Assembly: GCA_013306675.1 (NCBI GenBank) | Contig: JABLUY010000012.1 | Coordinates: 186,001 to 250,000 of the forward strand | Reading direction: 5' to 3' | DNA: 64,000 nucleotides | Origin: Thraustochytrium sp. TN22 | Lineage: Eukaryota > Sar > Bigyra > Thraustochytrida > Thraustochytriidae | Part shown: in pieces, positions 8,742-19,300 of the stretch | Layout of the letters: each line of letters starts with the position of its first letter | How positions within the stretch are numbered: position 1 is the first letter of the stretch | Notes under the pieces: generated by a model | Seen by the model: only the letters and a program-made list of their open reading frames with translations | What the model was told of the DNA's origin: nothing | The model's database searches: none | Translations under genes and position numbers: made by a program

Positions 8742-9380
8742 CGCGCCTCGCGCCTCGCGCCGCGCGCCTCGCGCCGCGTCGTCTTTTGGCCTTTGCGGCG
8801 CGGCGGCGACCGAGCCCGCCTCGACGAGCGCGCGACCAACGACCAGACGAGCACTGCCGAGGCAACCGCGGCGACGCAAGGATAACTTCGTCGCTGCGCT
8901 GCACGGGCAGCGCTTCCATCTTCGACGAGCGACCAACAACCGGACGAGCCACAGGCGAGGCCAAGCGCGACCTCTGCAGGGGCAAGTTGAGGCAACGCAA
9001 GATGTCTCCGTCGGTGCACGGGCTGTGACGGGCAACACGGGCAGCTAGCTCTCTAACGCTCGCTCCAGCCAGCTAGCTAGAGCTAGCTAGCTAAACTTCG
9101 AGAGAAGAGCGATACTCTGCCCTTGGCCCTCCTTGACGTGACGTGACGTGAAGTGACGTGACGTGATTGCGAAGGTTGAAGGCTCTTGTCCACAAGTTGA
9201 CGTTGACGTCGCAGCCATCATGATCTCAACGATGCGTTTTTCTCGACGTCGTCACATACTAATCAAACACATACAAAGCAGAAAGAAGTCGCCACGCGGT
9301 CACTGTCGCCACGCGGTCACTGTCGCCACGCGCAGACTCAAAGTCGCCACGATCCATGCCGTGTCGCTCATGCAACCTCC
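8742..9380. other. Intergenic region upstream of the 758-aa gene
   Basis: It carries GCGCCTC-like simple sequence next to the ATG, then AGCTAGCT-type short palindromic repeats (about 9060-9090) and a cluster of TGACGT sites (9135-9210). After that come three copies of a CGCCACGCGGTCACTGT-like unit (about 9290-9335). No gene is seen. Confidence 0.5.
9135..9210. promoter_or_regulatory. Clustered TGACGT (bZIP/CRE-type) motifs
   Basis: Five TGACGT hexamers overlap at a 5-base period between 9135 and 9165, with one TGAAGT variant. Two more lie at 9198-9203 and 9204-9209, the last inside a GACGTC palindrome. TGACGT is the classical ATF/CREB-type bZIP half site. The cluster is about 400-470 bp upstream of the ATG at 8741. 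A regulatory role is inference; the array could be a simple repeat. Confidence 0.4.
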
Positions 9381-11171
9381 TCAGAGCGAGACGCGTAGAA
9401 AGACGCGAGGCTGGAGCGATGCGGCCGCTTCGGCCGCACGACGCCGACGACGGCGCACAAGACGCACGCCGAGGACGACGGCCACAGAAATCGTGGCGAG
9501 CACGGCGGCGGCCATGCCAACAAAGAGAAGGTAGTCGCTCAAGCCTTTGGAGGTGTCCTGCGAGGTCGATGCGGCGCTTGGAGAGAAGAGGAGGCCAACG
9601 CCGGCCAAAGAAGAGGTTGCCACCAGGTGTCCGTCAGGCAAGAAGGCCATCAGGCTACCGAACGCGTCCACGAGCTGCGTCTCCTGCGCGAGCGGGCTGT
9701 CGATCCGCGCGACCTGCGCCCAGCCGAGCGAGGCGTTGAAGAGACACACCGACGGATACGAGGAGGTCTGCAGGTTGGCGGGCGCCGAGACGGCAAGCAG
9801 GCTGCCGTCCGCGTTCAGCGCAATGCTGTGCCCGAAATCGAGCTCGAGGCGCAGCATCCCGGAGAAGGCGTCCTCAAAGATGGAGTGCTCATGCAACCAG
9901 GCAGTCCCGTTGCGGCGGTAAATATGCACAGCACCGGAGCGCGGGCCGTCCGAGACATCGGGGAGCTGATACACCAGGGCGCCCGAGGTGCCGTCGCGCC
10001 AACCCTGGACGCGGGGCAGGCCACGCGAGGCGACGACCAGGAGCGAGGAGTCGTGTGCGAGCGCGACGGCGGATCCAAAGAGGGCGCAGGCGTTCTGTAC
10101 GTCGAAGACGTCGCTTGCGCTGTCCAGGTAAACTGTACGAACGCAGCGCGTGTCGTCGGGCGGAGCGATGCGCGCCACTTCGGTCCACTTGGCGCCCGCC
10201 TCCGAGCGCTCGTATAAAATGACCTCGCCGTAGGCCTCGGCGAGCAAAGCGGGCTCTGGGTCCTCCGTGAGTGGGTCGCCGATGGCGAGGAGCGTGCTGT
10301 CGGCGCTAAGGGCGAGACTGGTACCGAAGATCCCGTCATCCGAAATACGGGCCACCTCCTGGGTCTGTGAAAAGCTCGTGAAGACGGCGCCCTCCGCCGC
10401 GGGCTGTTCCGCCGTGACGACGCGCGTCTCGTTCGCGGAGACTGAGCGACAGGCCAGCGCCATGGTTGCACCGCGAACCGTCATGGAGAGCGGGTCGGCG
10501 CAGGCCGTGTCCAGCACCTCATCGCGCAGCTCGCCGGCACGGGCTCGAAGCGGGTACGAGGTGGCTGCTGGGCCACCGCTGCCTGCACCGGCGAATTTGA
10601 GGGCGGCAGCGCGGCTCTCTTGTTCATCCTGACTGCTGGCGTCGTCATCGTCCGCAAGCAGCAGCACGTCGGCGTGCTGCACAAAGGCGCCGGAGGCTGC
10701 GTCGAGGCTGTACACCGCCATGCGGCGGCCATTCGAGCTCAGAAAAGCGTCGCTATCGATGGCATGCACGAAGACCGCCTCGAGCTCGGCTTCGTCCACC
10801 GGCGCGCGCGCCCAGGTTTCGAGGCCATCTTCAATATCGCCCGTCCAGCGCAGCGCGCGCGCTTCGCCCTGCACCGCGGCGACGACGAGCCCAGAGGTGG
10901 CGCTCAGCGCTGAGGGCGAGGTCCTCGTCGTCGCGTTGGCCTCGCTTCCCGCGGTCGCCGCCTCGTCCACCTGCGCGGCGACCCAGACGGCCTGCGTCAT
11001 GGCTTCGCGATTGCCAGCCGCGTGGCACGGCGCGCCGCGGCGCCACGCGGCGCCGCGCGATGCGAGCTCCTCCCGCCAATCTCGCTCTCTCTCACTCACT
11101 CCGCCTCCTCCACTGGCGGCTGCACCGCACGTGCCAAGCGTTAGACTGCCAATGATCACCCAAGATTGCAC
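9381..11171 (-). CDS. Secreted/single-pass membrane protein with FG-GAP-like beta-propeller repeats
   Basis: The frame is read from about residue 1 at 11171, which is a GTG. The first in-frame ATG is at 11000, and a stop lies just upstream near 11229. The segment between GTG and ATG includes a signal-peptide-like core (SWVIIGSLTLGTCGAA), so the true start may lie in an unseen upstream exon. The ectodomain carries at least three FG-GAP-type units: FGTSLALSADSTLLAIG (about 280-300), FGSAVALAHDSSLLVV (about 362-384) and FGHSIALNADGSLLAVSAP (about 444-462). Each is the F-G-x-S/A-x-A-L...G/S-x-L-L-x-V pattern of integrin-like propellers. A hydrophobic span (about 547-572) is followed by RRRRRR, fitting a type I membrane protein with a short basic tail. 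Ligand and role are unknown. Confidence 0.75.
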   Translation of the reverse strand: MQSWVIIGSLTLGTCGAAASGGGGVSERERDWREELASRGAAWRRGAPCHAAGNREAMTQAVWVAAQVDEAATAGSEANATTRTSPSALSATSGLVVAAVQGEARALRWTGDIEDGLETWARAPVDEAELEAVFVHAIDSDAFLSSNGRRMAVYSLDAASGAFVQHADVLLLADDDDASSQDEQESRAAALKFAGAGSGGPAATSYPLRARAGELRDEVLDTACADPLSMTVRGATMALACRSVSANETRVVTAEQPAAEGAVFTSFSQTQEVARISDDGIFGTSLALSADSTLLAIGDPLTEDPEPALLAEAYGEVILYERSEAGAKWTEVARIAPPDDTRCVRTVYLDSASDVFDVQNACALFGSAVALAHDSSLLVVASRGLPRVQGWRDGTSGALVYQLPDVSDGPRSGAVHIYRRNGTAWLHEHSIFEDAFSGMLRLELDFGHSIALNADGSLLAVSAPANLQTSSYPSVCLFNASLGWAQVARIDSPLAQETQLVDAFGSLMAFLPDGHLVATSSLAGVGLLFSPSAASTSQDTSKGLSDYLLFVGMAAAVLATISVAVVLGVRLVRRRRRRAAEAAASLQPRVFLRVSL

Positions 11172-11990
11172 GCACTTGTCCGCACAGTGATGGCGCCCTT
11201 TCCGGCTGCACGCGCGGCCCGGGCGGGCTCAGGGTGCCGCAGTGCCACGTCACGTAACGCGAAGCTGGCCGGGGCTGGCCGCTGCCGCAGGCGCGTAGCC
11301 GAGCAGCCCGAGCTGCCCTCTCCTGGCCTCTCGCTCGCGGTGCTGGCTTGCCCGTGGTGCTCGCATTCTCTCATTGGGCTGGCTGGCTGGCTGGCTGGCT
11401 TGCTCGCTCGAGGGGTGCCCGACTTGATGGAGCGCACGAAACAAGTGAGTGCGTGGTTGTTTCGGGTAATGAAAGGAGGCCCAGCCTGAGGCGGGCTTGA
11501 GGTTTTCGGTGAGAATCAACGCAGTGGGCACAGTGCGTTGGAGAGAATGAATGGCATGTGGCAAAGAGGTTTGCTTGGACGTGCGGGCAGAGCTACAACC
11601 GTGTGGCACCGAAGCCAACGGTGGCGCTCGGGTCTGTCGCGCAGCATGGGCGGGCCGCCATGGAAGGCGGTCCTCCCTATCTCTTTATTGCGCGCTCTTG
11701 GCTCTCTGTCTCTCTATCTATCTCCGCGCGCTCTCGGCTCTCTGTCGCCTTCTTGACAGGATTCAAGTTCGATAGAAACAATAAATTACCGGAGGATGAG
11801 ACAAAAAGGAGGAGGGGCTCGGACGTCGGGGCTCGGACGTCGGGGCTCGCGATGAAGAGCGAGGATGAGAAGCGAGCAGCATGGATGAGCTAAAGACAGA
11901 GGGAGTGAGAGACAGACGCGACGACCCGGAGGCTCCGCGCGCACACGCGCGCACACGAGCTCGCGTGCAGACCTATATGTCCACGTGGGT
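11172..11990. other. Intergenic region, no gene seen
   Basis: It lies between the FG-GAP gene and the bZIP stop. It holds a GGCT run (about 11380-11402), TCTCTATCTATC sequence near 11710 and a direct duplication of GGACGTCGGGGCTC (about 11820-11850). Only short, motif-free frames occur. Confidence 0.5.
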
Positions 11991-13313
11991 TCAAATCTCG
12001 TGCGGGTTGGTGATGGAGGAAAAGACACCGCGACGCATCATGGCCTTGCCGCGCGCCTCGAGGTGGTTGGCAAAGGCAAGAAGGCTCTTGGCAATGATGG
12101 GGCCAAGCGAGTCGTCGGCGCCGACGTAGTGGTCGACGGACTCGGAGATGGGGATGGAGAGGAAGGTGTTGACGAGGGTGCCCTCCTCCGGGAGCGGGGC
12201 CGGACGCACCATCTGGCCGAGCAAAAAGGAGCGGTCCGAGGTGGACTCCTCAAGGATTTCGCACGGGGCCGTGACGCTGCATCCGAGGAAGCCCTCGACG
12301 CGTCTCGTGTAGCGCGTGTCGGGGCCGTCGAAGCAGGGCTCAAACTGGATCTTGGCCTCGGTGTAGATGCGCGCATCGGTAGCGCCGCCCTTGTTGTTGT
12401 CGAAAGCGATGATCTTGATGCCGGAGCTCTGTGCGTCGGCGAACTGCGGCGTGATGTCGCGCACCTTCTCCTTCTTGGCCTGGATGTCGTGGTTGACCTG
12501 GTCGAGGAACTCGGGGTCGCTGAGCGAAGTCCAAATGACGCGAAACATCTCGGTGGCATTGAGGCGCACGAATTCGTCGCGCGCGTACATGTCAAAGCGG
12601 ACGTCGATGCGGCGCGCCGAGGCGCGGTCGCAGCCGAGCGGCAGCAGCTGGTAGCGGAAGTCTGCGACGTAGGGCGAGTTGGGAAAGAGGTGGAAGCGCT
12701 TGCCCTGGCGCCACGGGCTGTCCCAGCTGCCGTAGCCAAAACCGAGCACCTGAGCGATGGCGGCGTCCTGGCAGCCGCGCAGGTGCATGAGCGTCTCCTC
12801 GTCCGCGGCAAGCGTTTCGGCGCGCATGACGCCCTGTACGAGCGACTGCACCGAGGCGCGCATCTTGCGCACCTGCATGCGCAGCAGCTCGTTTTCGATG
12901 CGGAGGCGCGCATCCGTGGTGACACCCGTGCGGCGCAGCGCCTCGGCCTCGCTCTGGAGGTCGGCGATGCGACCCAGGTACAGACTGCGCTCCTCCTCCA
13001 TGACGTCGATGCGCTTCTGCAGCTCCTCCCGCTCCTGCTTGCGCCGCAGCCGGTGCCGCCTGCACGCGGCCGCGTTGTCGCCGCCCGTGGCGCGCCTGCG
13101 TCGCTTCGCCGAGTCCTCGCTCGGGTCCGTCGCCGTGCGCGCGGCCGCCGTCAGCATCAGCCCGCCGTCTACCTCCTTCAAGCCGCCATGCGGCGCCTCT
13201 GTCTCCGAGTAGTGCGGGCTCTCTGTGTTCGTCAGCGACATGTTGTCGTGCTCCGTCCACAGCGCGCCGCCGCCGCCCTCGCCCAGCGTCCACTCCACCG
13301 TCTGCAGGTCCAT
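11991..13313 (-). CDS. bZIP transcription factor with conserved C-terminal domain
   Basis: The protein is 440 aa, starting at ATG 13313 (MDLQTVEW). The basic region (about 70-93) reads KRRRRATGGDNAAACRRHR and has the bZIP Asn-x7-Arg signature (NAAACRRHR). A leucine-zipper-like coiled coil follows (about 97-150, with regularly spaced L/I/M). The C-terminal half (about 205-435) is a globular domain without basic or acidic bias. It has landmarks such as FGYGSWDSPW, FRYQLLPLG and FDMYARDEFVRLN. Many stramenopile bZIPs carry an extra C-terminal domain, but this one is not identified. It should act in the nucleus as a dimer on ACGT-core sites. TGACGT and GACGTC sites are clustered nearby (9.1 and 11.8 kb), so self- or neighbour regulation is possible but unproven. 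Confidence 0.85.
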   Translation of the reverse strand: MDLQTVEWTLGEGGGGALWTEHDNMSLTNTESPHYSETEAPHGGLKEVDGGLMLTAAARTATDPSEDSAKRRRRATGGDNAAACRRHRLRRKQEREELQKRIDVMEEERSLYLGRIADLQSEAEALRRTGVTTDARLRIENELLRMQVRKMRASVQSLVQGVMRAETLAADEETLMHLRGCQDAAIAQVLGFGYGSWDSPWRQGKRFHLFPNSPYVADFRYQLLPLGCDRASARRIDVRFDMYARDEFVRLNATEMFRVIWTSLSDPEFLDQVNHDIQAKKEKVRDITPQFADAQSSGIKIIAFDNNKGGATDARIYTEAKIQFEPCFDGPDTRYTRRVEGFLGCSVTAPCEILEESTSDRSFLLGQMVRPAPLPEEGTLVNTFLSIPISESVDHYVGADDSLGPIIAKSLLAFANHLEARGKAMMRRGVFSSITNPHEI

Positions 13314-13471
13314 GGGCGAGCGGCCGACTGGATGGAGAAGGAGAGACCGAGACACAGAAAACAGTCAGACAGACACAGAGCGCGGCCGCACGAGGCGCCT
13401 GCCGCCTGCGCTCCGCGCGCGCGCGGCGAGCTCGCCCGCGCTGCTCTCGCGCCCGCGCGCGGGCTTGGGTG

Positions 13472-13514
13472 GCTTGCTTGCTTGCTTGCTTGTTTGCTTG
13501 CTTGCCTGCTTGCC
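13472..13514. repeat. TTGC tetranucleotide repeat
   Basis: About ten near-perfect GCTT/TTGC units about 160 bp upstream of the bZIP ATG. A shorter run of the same unit occurs near 13920-13940. Confidence 0.75.
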
Positions 13515-16119
13515 CAGTAGCAGCTTGCCTAGTAGTAGCTATAGCTACAGGACGGTCCCGCTCTCTCACTCGCGCCAGCCCTCGTCGCGAGGGCCTGCGC
13601 GGCGGCGTGTGGGCCTGCGCTGCTGCGGCGGCGGCGGCGCGCGGCGCGGGCGCGGCGCGGCGCGGCGCGGCGCGGCGCGGCGGCCTGCCCCCCGCCTACG
13701 CGGCGCGCGCGGCGGCGGCGGCGGCGGCGGCGGCGGCTGGAGCGGGAGCGGGGCGCGCTGCCTGCGCTTTCGAAAACTGCCTCCGCTCGAGGCGCCGCTC
13801 GTCTCCGGACTTCCGTCCGCGCGGCGCGGAACTGGCGCGGCCGCCGCCCCGCTCGGCGCGCGCTGGCGGCCTCGCGCGCTGGCGGCGCTGGCCGGCGTCT
13901 GCTCGCTCGCTGGCGTCGCTCGCTTGCTTGCTTGCTTGCTGCGAGCCCGATTTCGAATTTGCTTTCTGCGTGGCGCAGTTCAAGTTTGAAAATTCGTGCC
14001 GCCGCGGCGCGCGCGCGCCTGCCCGGGCGCGGGAAGCTGCTGGGCGCGCAGCAGCGTAGCGGCGCGCAGGTGCGGTCGCAGACTCGCTGGCCTCCGCCTG
14101 CGTGCAGCCAGCTGAGCTCGCTGTCCTTCGATTCGGGTTTGCTCGCCCGTCACGGTCTGCCTGCAGTGCCAGTGCCTCGCCGGTGGCAGCGGGAGGTCGC
14201 GGTCAACCCCGCCGCCTCGCCGCGCCTGCCCGTGCTGCGGCGGCAGCCTGCCAGTGGCCCTCCCTGGCGCCGCGCCGCGCCGCGCCGCGCTCCGTCGCGA
14301 CTCGCGCGGCCTGGACGCCTCGCCCTGCGCCAGCCCGCCCGCCTCAGCGTGAGCCCGCCTCGGCCGAGCTCGGGCTGGCCGGCTACGAGCTGGAAGCGGC
14401 CGCGCACCGCTCCCAGGACTCGGACTCGGACGCGGCGCGGCACGAGAGGGAGGGGGGGAGGGAGGTCCAGACTCCAGACGCCTCCTGCCGGCGGCGGGCA
14501 GGAGGCAGACGCTCGCCGCCTCTGCTGTGATGCCAGTGATGGTGACTGACTGGTGGCCAGGAAGGAAACAGGAAACCCGCAGCCGAGCTGGCCGAGCTGG
14601 CCGAGCTGGTGCTGCTGCGCGCGCTGCGCGGAGAGCTGCGCGCGACGGACAGCAGGCGCCGGGCCTGGGTCCAAGGCGGATCGGCCTCCGGCCCGTCGCG
14701 GCGAGCGAGCGAGCAACCAGTGGCAGCTGCAGCTGCGCCCAAGTCCGGCGGGCCGGGGGCACGTCCCCGCCAAGTCAGCGGCCGCGCAGCACTCCGAAGA
14801 GTCGGATGACACCGATGACGGCGCTGTCCCGGGCCGAGTCACTGGCAGGAGAGAGGGTGAAGCCTGGCCGTGCTGCGTGTCGTGCGTGCCGAAGCCGGCC
14901 AGGCCCGCTGCTGCTGCTGGTGGCTTCGGAGTGGCCCGGCCGGAGTATGGCAACGGCGCGCCTCGGAGGCGCGCGTGGAAATCGACGTCACCGCCGCAGC
15001 GCCCGCCGACGACGAGCTACAGCACTGTGAAGCGGCCAGTTGGGACGTCTTGGCCTCATTGCGTGCCAGCCTGCCAGATCCAGCCTCTTCCCTTCACTCG
15101 CTCTCGCTTCAGGCTCAAGCCGCGTCGCGGTTGCGCGCGCAGCTTTGAGGAAGCCAAAGCCGGCCGAGCTCGGGGGGGCGCAGAAGTACGACTAAAATCG
15201 CCGCAGCTCGTGCCGCATGGCTTCCCGAAAGCGAGCAGGTCCCGGACTCGTCGAGCTCAAAGACCGCAACGAACTCCGGCGCGGTGGCGGATTCGTCCGC
15301 GCCTCGAGCCTGCCTGACCGTGACGCCACGGCGTGACTGCAGCCACCGCCAGTGGCAGCGGAGGCATGCTTTGCTCCGCGACGTCACGATCCGTCGCGGC
15401 GCCCGCTGCCCCTCTAACGATCGTATTGGTTTGTTGCCCTCTCTGCGGTCCAGCCTCGACGCGTGCCGCGTCCGGCGAGCCTGGATGTCGGGACACGGAC
15501 CGGTCAAGCGGCACGCCAAACACAGGTGGGAGGCCCGCAAGCCGAGCGGCGGGCTGCAGTGCTTGCAGCTCGGACAGCAGCTAGCTCGGGCCGCTTGCTG
15601 CAGCAGCTCGACGCGGACCAGAAGCAGCGGAGGCGAACCGCGGCGGAAACCTGCTGCTTCACGCGCCCGTCCGGCGCCGGGCCAACTTGAAGCAACGCGC
15701 CTCCAGGCTCGCTCCGTTGCGCAGAAACGAGAGTGGGCCACGCGGCGCCCCCACCGGCCAGGCCAGCTTGGACTGACCAGCCATGCTTAGTTGGAGCGCG
15801 TGGCGACGGTCCGCTCGCTGTGGCTAAGAGATTTCGCGAGCAAGCACACTCGCCGCGCCGCGGTGCTTCTAAAAAAAGGGTGAGACTTGAACGGCTTTAC
15901 GGTGGCTGACAGGCGACGCGGCGTCCGGCATCGAGGGCCTGGCCAGCGAGCGAGGGTTGCGAGCGCGCTGGCGCGCTCTGTGCGTGCTGGTTGGCGAGGT
16001 CGAATCGAGAAAGTTTGCACTTGTTGCCTTGGTCCGGCGGGCGTGAATTGGATTTTTAGTCCAGAGGGCTAGTAGCAAGAGCCAGCAGCCAGCTAGGCCC
16101 GGCAGAAGTCCACCTCGGG

Positions 16120-16356
16120 ACATTTGCTCGCAACCTTTCACTCCCCAAAAAGGCCGGCCAATTCACGAGTTCATCAAAAGAAGCATTTGCTCGCATCGAT
16201 CTGGTCTATTCACGAGTTCATCAGAAGCAGCAACATCAAATTTGCTCGCATCGATCTGACCTTTCACTCCAAAAAAGGCCGGCCACATCAAAAGAAGCAA
16301 CGTCAACATCGATCTGACTTCACAAGTTCATCATGAAAAAGAAGCAACGTCAAATG
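16120..16356. repeat. Imperfect 50-68 bp tandem repeats at the 3' end of the calpain-like gene
   Basis: Four diverged copies begin at about 16120, 16183, 16239 and 16307. Shared blocks are TTTGCTCGCATCGATCTG, TTTCACTCC...AAAAGGCCGGCCA, CACGAGTTCATCA and AAAAGAAGCAACGTCAA, gained or lost in different copies. The last copy ends 9 bp before the stop codon of the minus-strand gene at 16365. The array is far more AT-rich than the flanking genes. Confidence 0.75.
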
Positions 16357-16364
16357 TAACGTCC

Positions 16365-19300
16365 TTACAGCCCCTTGCGTTGATCTCTGAGCGAGGACTT
16401 GCCTCGAAAGCTAATGGTTGCATGTCCCTCGGCAAGGTCCGCGCCGTGGCGGCGCATGTGCTCGCGCATGGTGTCGATAAAGTCGTCGAGGGAGATGTTG
16501 TTGTCGGTGTGAGTGTCAAAGTAGGCCTTGAGCATGTCGAGGTCGCGCAGGGAGACCTTGAGACCAAAGTTGAGCAGGGCTTCGCCAAAGTGCTGAGCCT
16601 CCACCTTGGGCTCGGCGCCGCCGGCCGGTGCCAGCGCTAGCAGGAGGCTCTCCAGCGCAGCTAGGGCGAGGTCAGGCCGGTCGGGCCGGCGCTCGCGCAG
16701 CTGCCGCTCGAGGTCGTCGAGACAGCCGTCGAACTCGCGCCGGTACGCGGCGTACTGCGTCTTGAGCTGCGCCTGCAGCCAGTCCTCGCGGCTGGCGCGG
16801 CGCTCGCGCAGACGGTCCGGCGAGAGGCGAGGCCTCGCGTCGCGGCCACGCTGATCGGCCGCGGCGCGCGCAAACTGTGCCTGGGCGTCCGAGCTCGCGC
16901 GCTCGACGGAGCTCAGGAGCTCCTGCTTACTGGCGACCTCCATACGCACGCGCGCCTCAGCATCCTGCAATTTGGCGCGCGCGGCTCGCAGGTCCTCGTG
17001 CAGCCGCGCCTCGCGCGCGTCAGTGAGCTGGCGCAGCTTCTCGTTCTCCGCGCGGAGCTGCTCCAGCTCACGCACGCGTGCCTCCTGCTCCTGTTGCAGC
17101 CGCGCGCGCTCGCTGGCGTCCGCCACGTCCCCGTCTTTGCCCTTGCGCCGCCGCGGGTCCAGGGCCTGCGTCAGGTCCTCCGCTTCGCGTAGCTTGCGCT
17201 GCTGCTGCTCCAGCTCGCCGCGCGCCTGCCGCAGCCGAGCCTCGTTCGAATGCACGGCATGTTCCAGCTCCCCGCGCGCCTTCTCGCTCTCCGCCAGCTT
17301 CGTCTTGGTCTCCAGCACCTCCTCGCGCAGCCGCTGCGCCAGCAGGTTATAGTCCTTGGCGGTCTGAGCGCGCCTCTGCACGTATGTGGCGGCCTTGTCC
17401 GTGGCTGCATCGACCTCCGGCATGGGCATGTTCTCGTCGCCGCTCGCCGCCAGGAAGAGGTCCTCGGCGCTGCCGCCGCCGCTGCTGCTGCTGCTGCCGC
17501 CGGCACGGCCCAAGCCAAGGTCCTCCTTCTCCTCGGCCACCAGCGTGCCTGCGGAGCCCGCGTCATCGAAGCGAAAGGAGACGTGCACGCGCCCGGTCTC
17601 CTCGTTGTTCTCGTCGCGCAGCACCAGCCACCGCGAGGCGGCCTGGCCAGCGCGGTCCACCACTGCCGAGAGCGGGAATTGCGCGCGGCCCACCTCCGCG
17701 TCGCTCGACTTCGCGCCCCGACCGGTGCGGTCTCCGCCGCGCACGTTCAGCACCGAGACCTCCACGTGCGGCGTCAAGCAGCGCCCCAGCTTCAGGTGCG
17801 CCTCTACCTCGGCCCATGCGCGGTCCTCGTCAAGAGGAAACTCCTCGCCCAGAAACACCACCACATCCTTCCCCTCCCCAGCCTCCTCCGCGTCTTCTTT
17901 GCCCTTGCCGTCAACGGCCGCACGCCCGCTCTCGCCGCGCATAACCGGGTACCGCTCCAGCATCTGCAGCGTTGCCGGGGCGAGCTGCGCGACGCGCCGC
18001 GTCCCGGCGTGCGGCTCCGTTGCAGCCGGGGTCGGCTTGGCGCGACTGCGCTTCTTGGGCGAGCCCCACTCCTGCAGCCGCGCTCTGTTGCTCGTCAGCC
18101 GCGTCGGAGCCTCAAGCGCCCGCAGCTCGACCGTGTATTCGTCGTTGGACCGCGGGTCGTACGCGATGAGCCCATAGCGCGCCTTCAAGGTGGACCCGGA
18201 CCCCCCTGCGCACGCGGCCGGGGCCGCGTGGTGCACAAAGAGCACCACGTACCGGCCGTCCAGCTTGCACACGCGCGTGCACACCAGGTTGCGGCTCGCC
18301 GGCGGCGCGGGCGTGAACGCCAGCGAAAAGGTGGCCGTCGCGAAGTCCGGGTGCGCGCCGCCATCGCGAACCGTCGCCGTGACGAAGCGCGCGTTCCCTG
18401 GGCGAACCACCAAACGAACTGCCGCGTCACAGCGCTCGTCCAGAAGCGCCGCAAAGTCGGCCCACGCCATCTCCTCACGAAAGTCTCCGTGCGTCTGTTC
18501 CAGCACCACGCGCAGCACCGACGTCATGCGCGCCAGAGCAGCCGCCACGCGGCCGCCCTGATGCGCGCGCAAAGCGTCCAGGACGGCGCGTCGGCACGCC
18601 GGCCCGTCCACCCGGTCTACACGCAGGTGCAGCGCCGTGTCTGAGACCTGCGTAAAGAAGGGCGCCTCGCGCAGGCTGTCCAAAAGCCGCTTCACCACGG
18701 CCACCTTGTGTTCGCTCTCGCGGAGCCCCAGCTGGAGCGCCACCGCGTCGCTCGCCTGCGCCGCCTGCGCGGCCTGGCCCTTGCAGATGACCAGCCGCGA
18801 CACGAGGTCCTGCAGAAAGTGTCGCTGCTCGCCCACGGGCACCCACACCCTGCGCGGCACCAGGTGCGCCAGCTCCTCGGCCACCGTCACGTTGCGTGCA
18901 TCCAGAGACCGCCCGGTACGCGGGTTGCGCGCGCGCACGTGCAGCCGCGGGCCGCGGCGCCGCTCCTCGACCCGACGCCCCTTTCTGCGCGCCACCTCAA
19001 CGTCCACCAGCGCCCCGCCAGGGCCTCGCACAAGCCTGATGCTTTGGGGCAGGCCCAGCCGCGCGTCGCGCCGCTTGGCAGCCTCCTCCGACGCGCTCCC
19101 CACCCCGGGGCGCACGTGGGTCTGCTCGACCTCTTCTTCGCCCTCCACAAAGACATCCACGAGATACAGCGAAGGGCCCTCCTGGAGTGCGCGCTGCTCG
19201 CGCAGCGCATGCCGCAGCTTCATCTCCACCGCGTGCACGCTGTCCGGCGCTAGCATGCGCGCCAGCGAGACGCGATCCACCACGTTGCACTTGCAGCGAA

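Larger units (their letters stand above)
13314..16364. other. 3-kb region without a supportable gene
   Basis: This is the longest apparent gap. It contains a TTGC repeat (13472-13514), GGC/GCC-rich simple sequence (13615-13740) and a broad GC-rich tract (14.0-15.8 kb). Several open frames of 200-270 codons on both strands there are Arg/Ala/Pro-rich and lack motifs. Its 3' end is AT-richer and holds tandem repeats (16120-16356). A non-coding RNA or an unrecognised spliced gene cannot be excluded. Confidence 0.5.

Noticed and set aside
11980-12005. tRNA T-arm-like GGTTCAAATC
   Set aside because: The flanking bases do not pair into a stem, and it lies inside the bZIP coding end.
13980-15741. 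Several 200-270 codon frames on both strands
   Set aside because: None has a recognisable motif or a codon pattern unlike the opposite strand. They overlap one another freely, as expected in GC-rich non-coding DNA.
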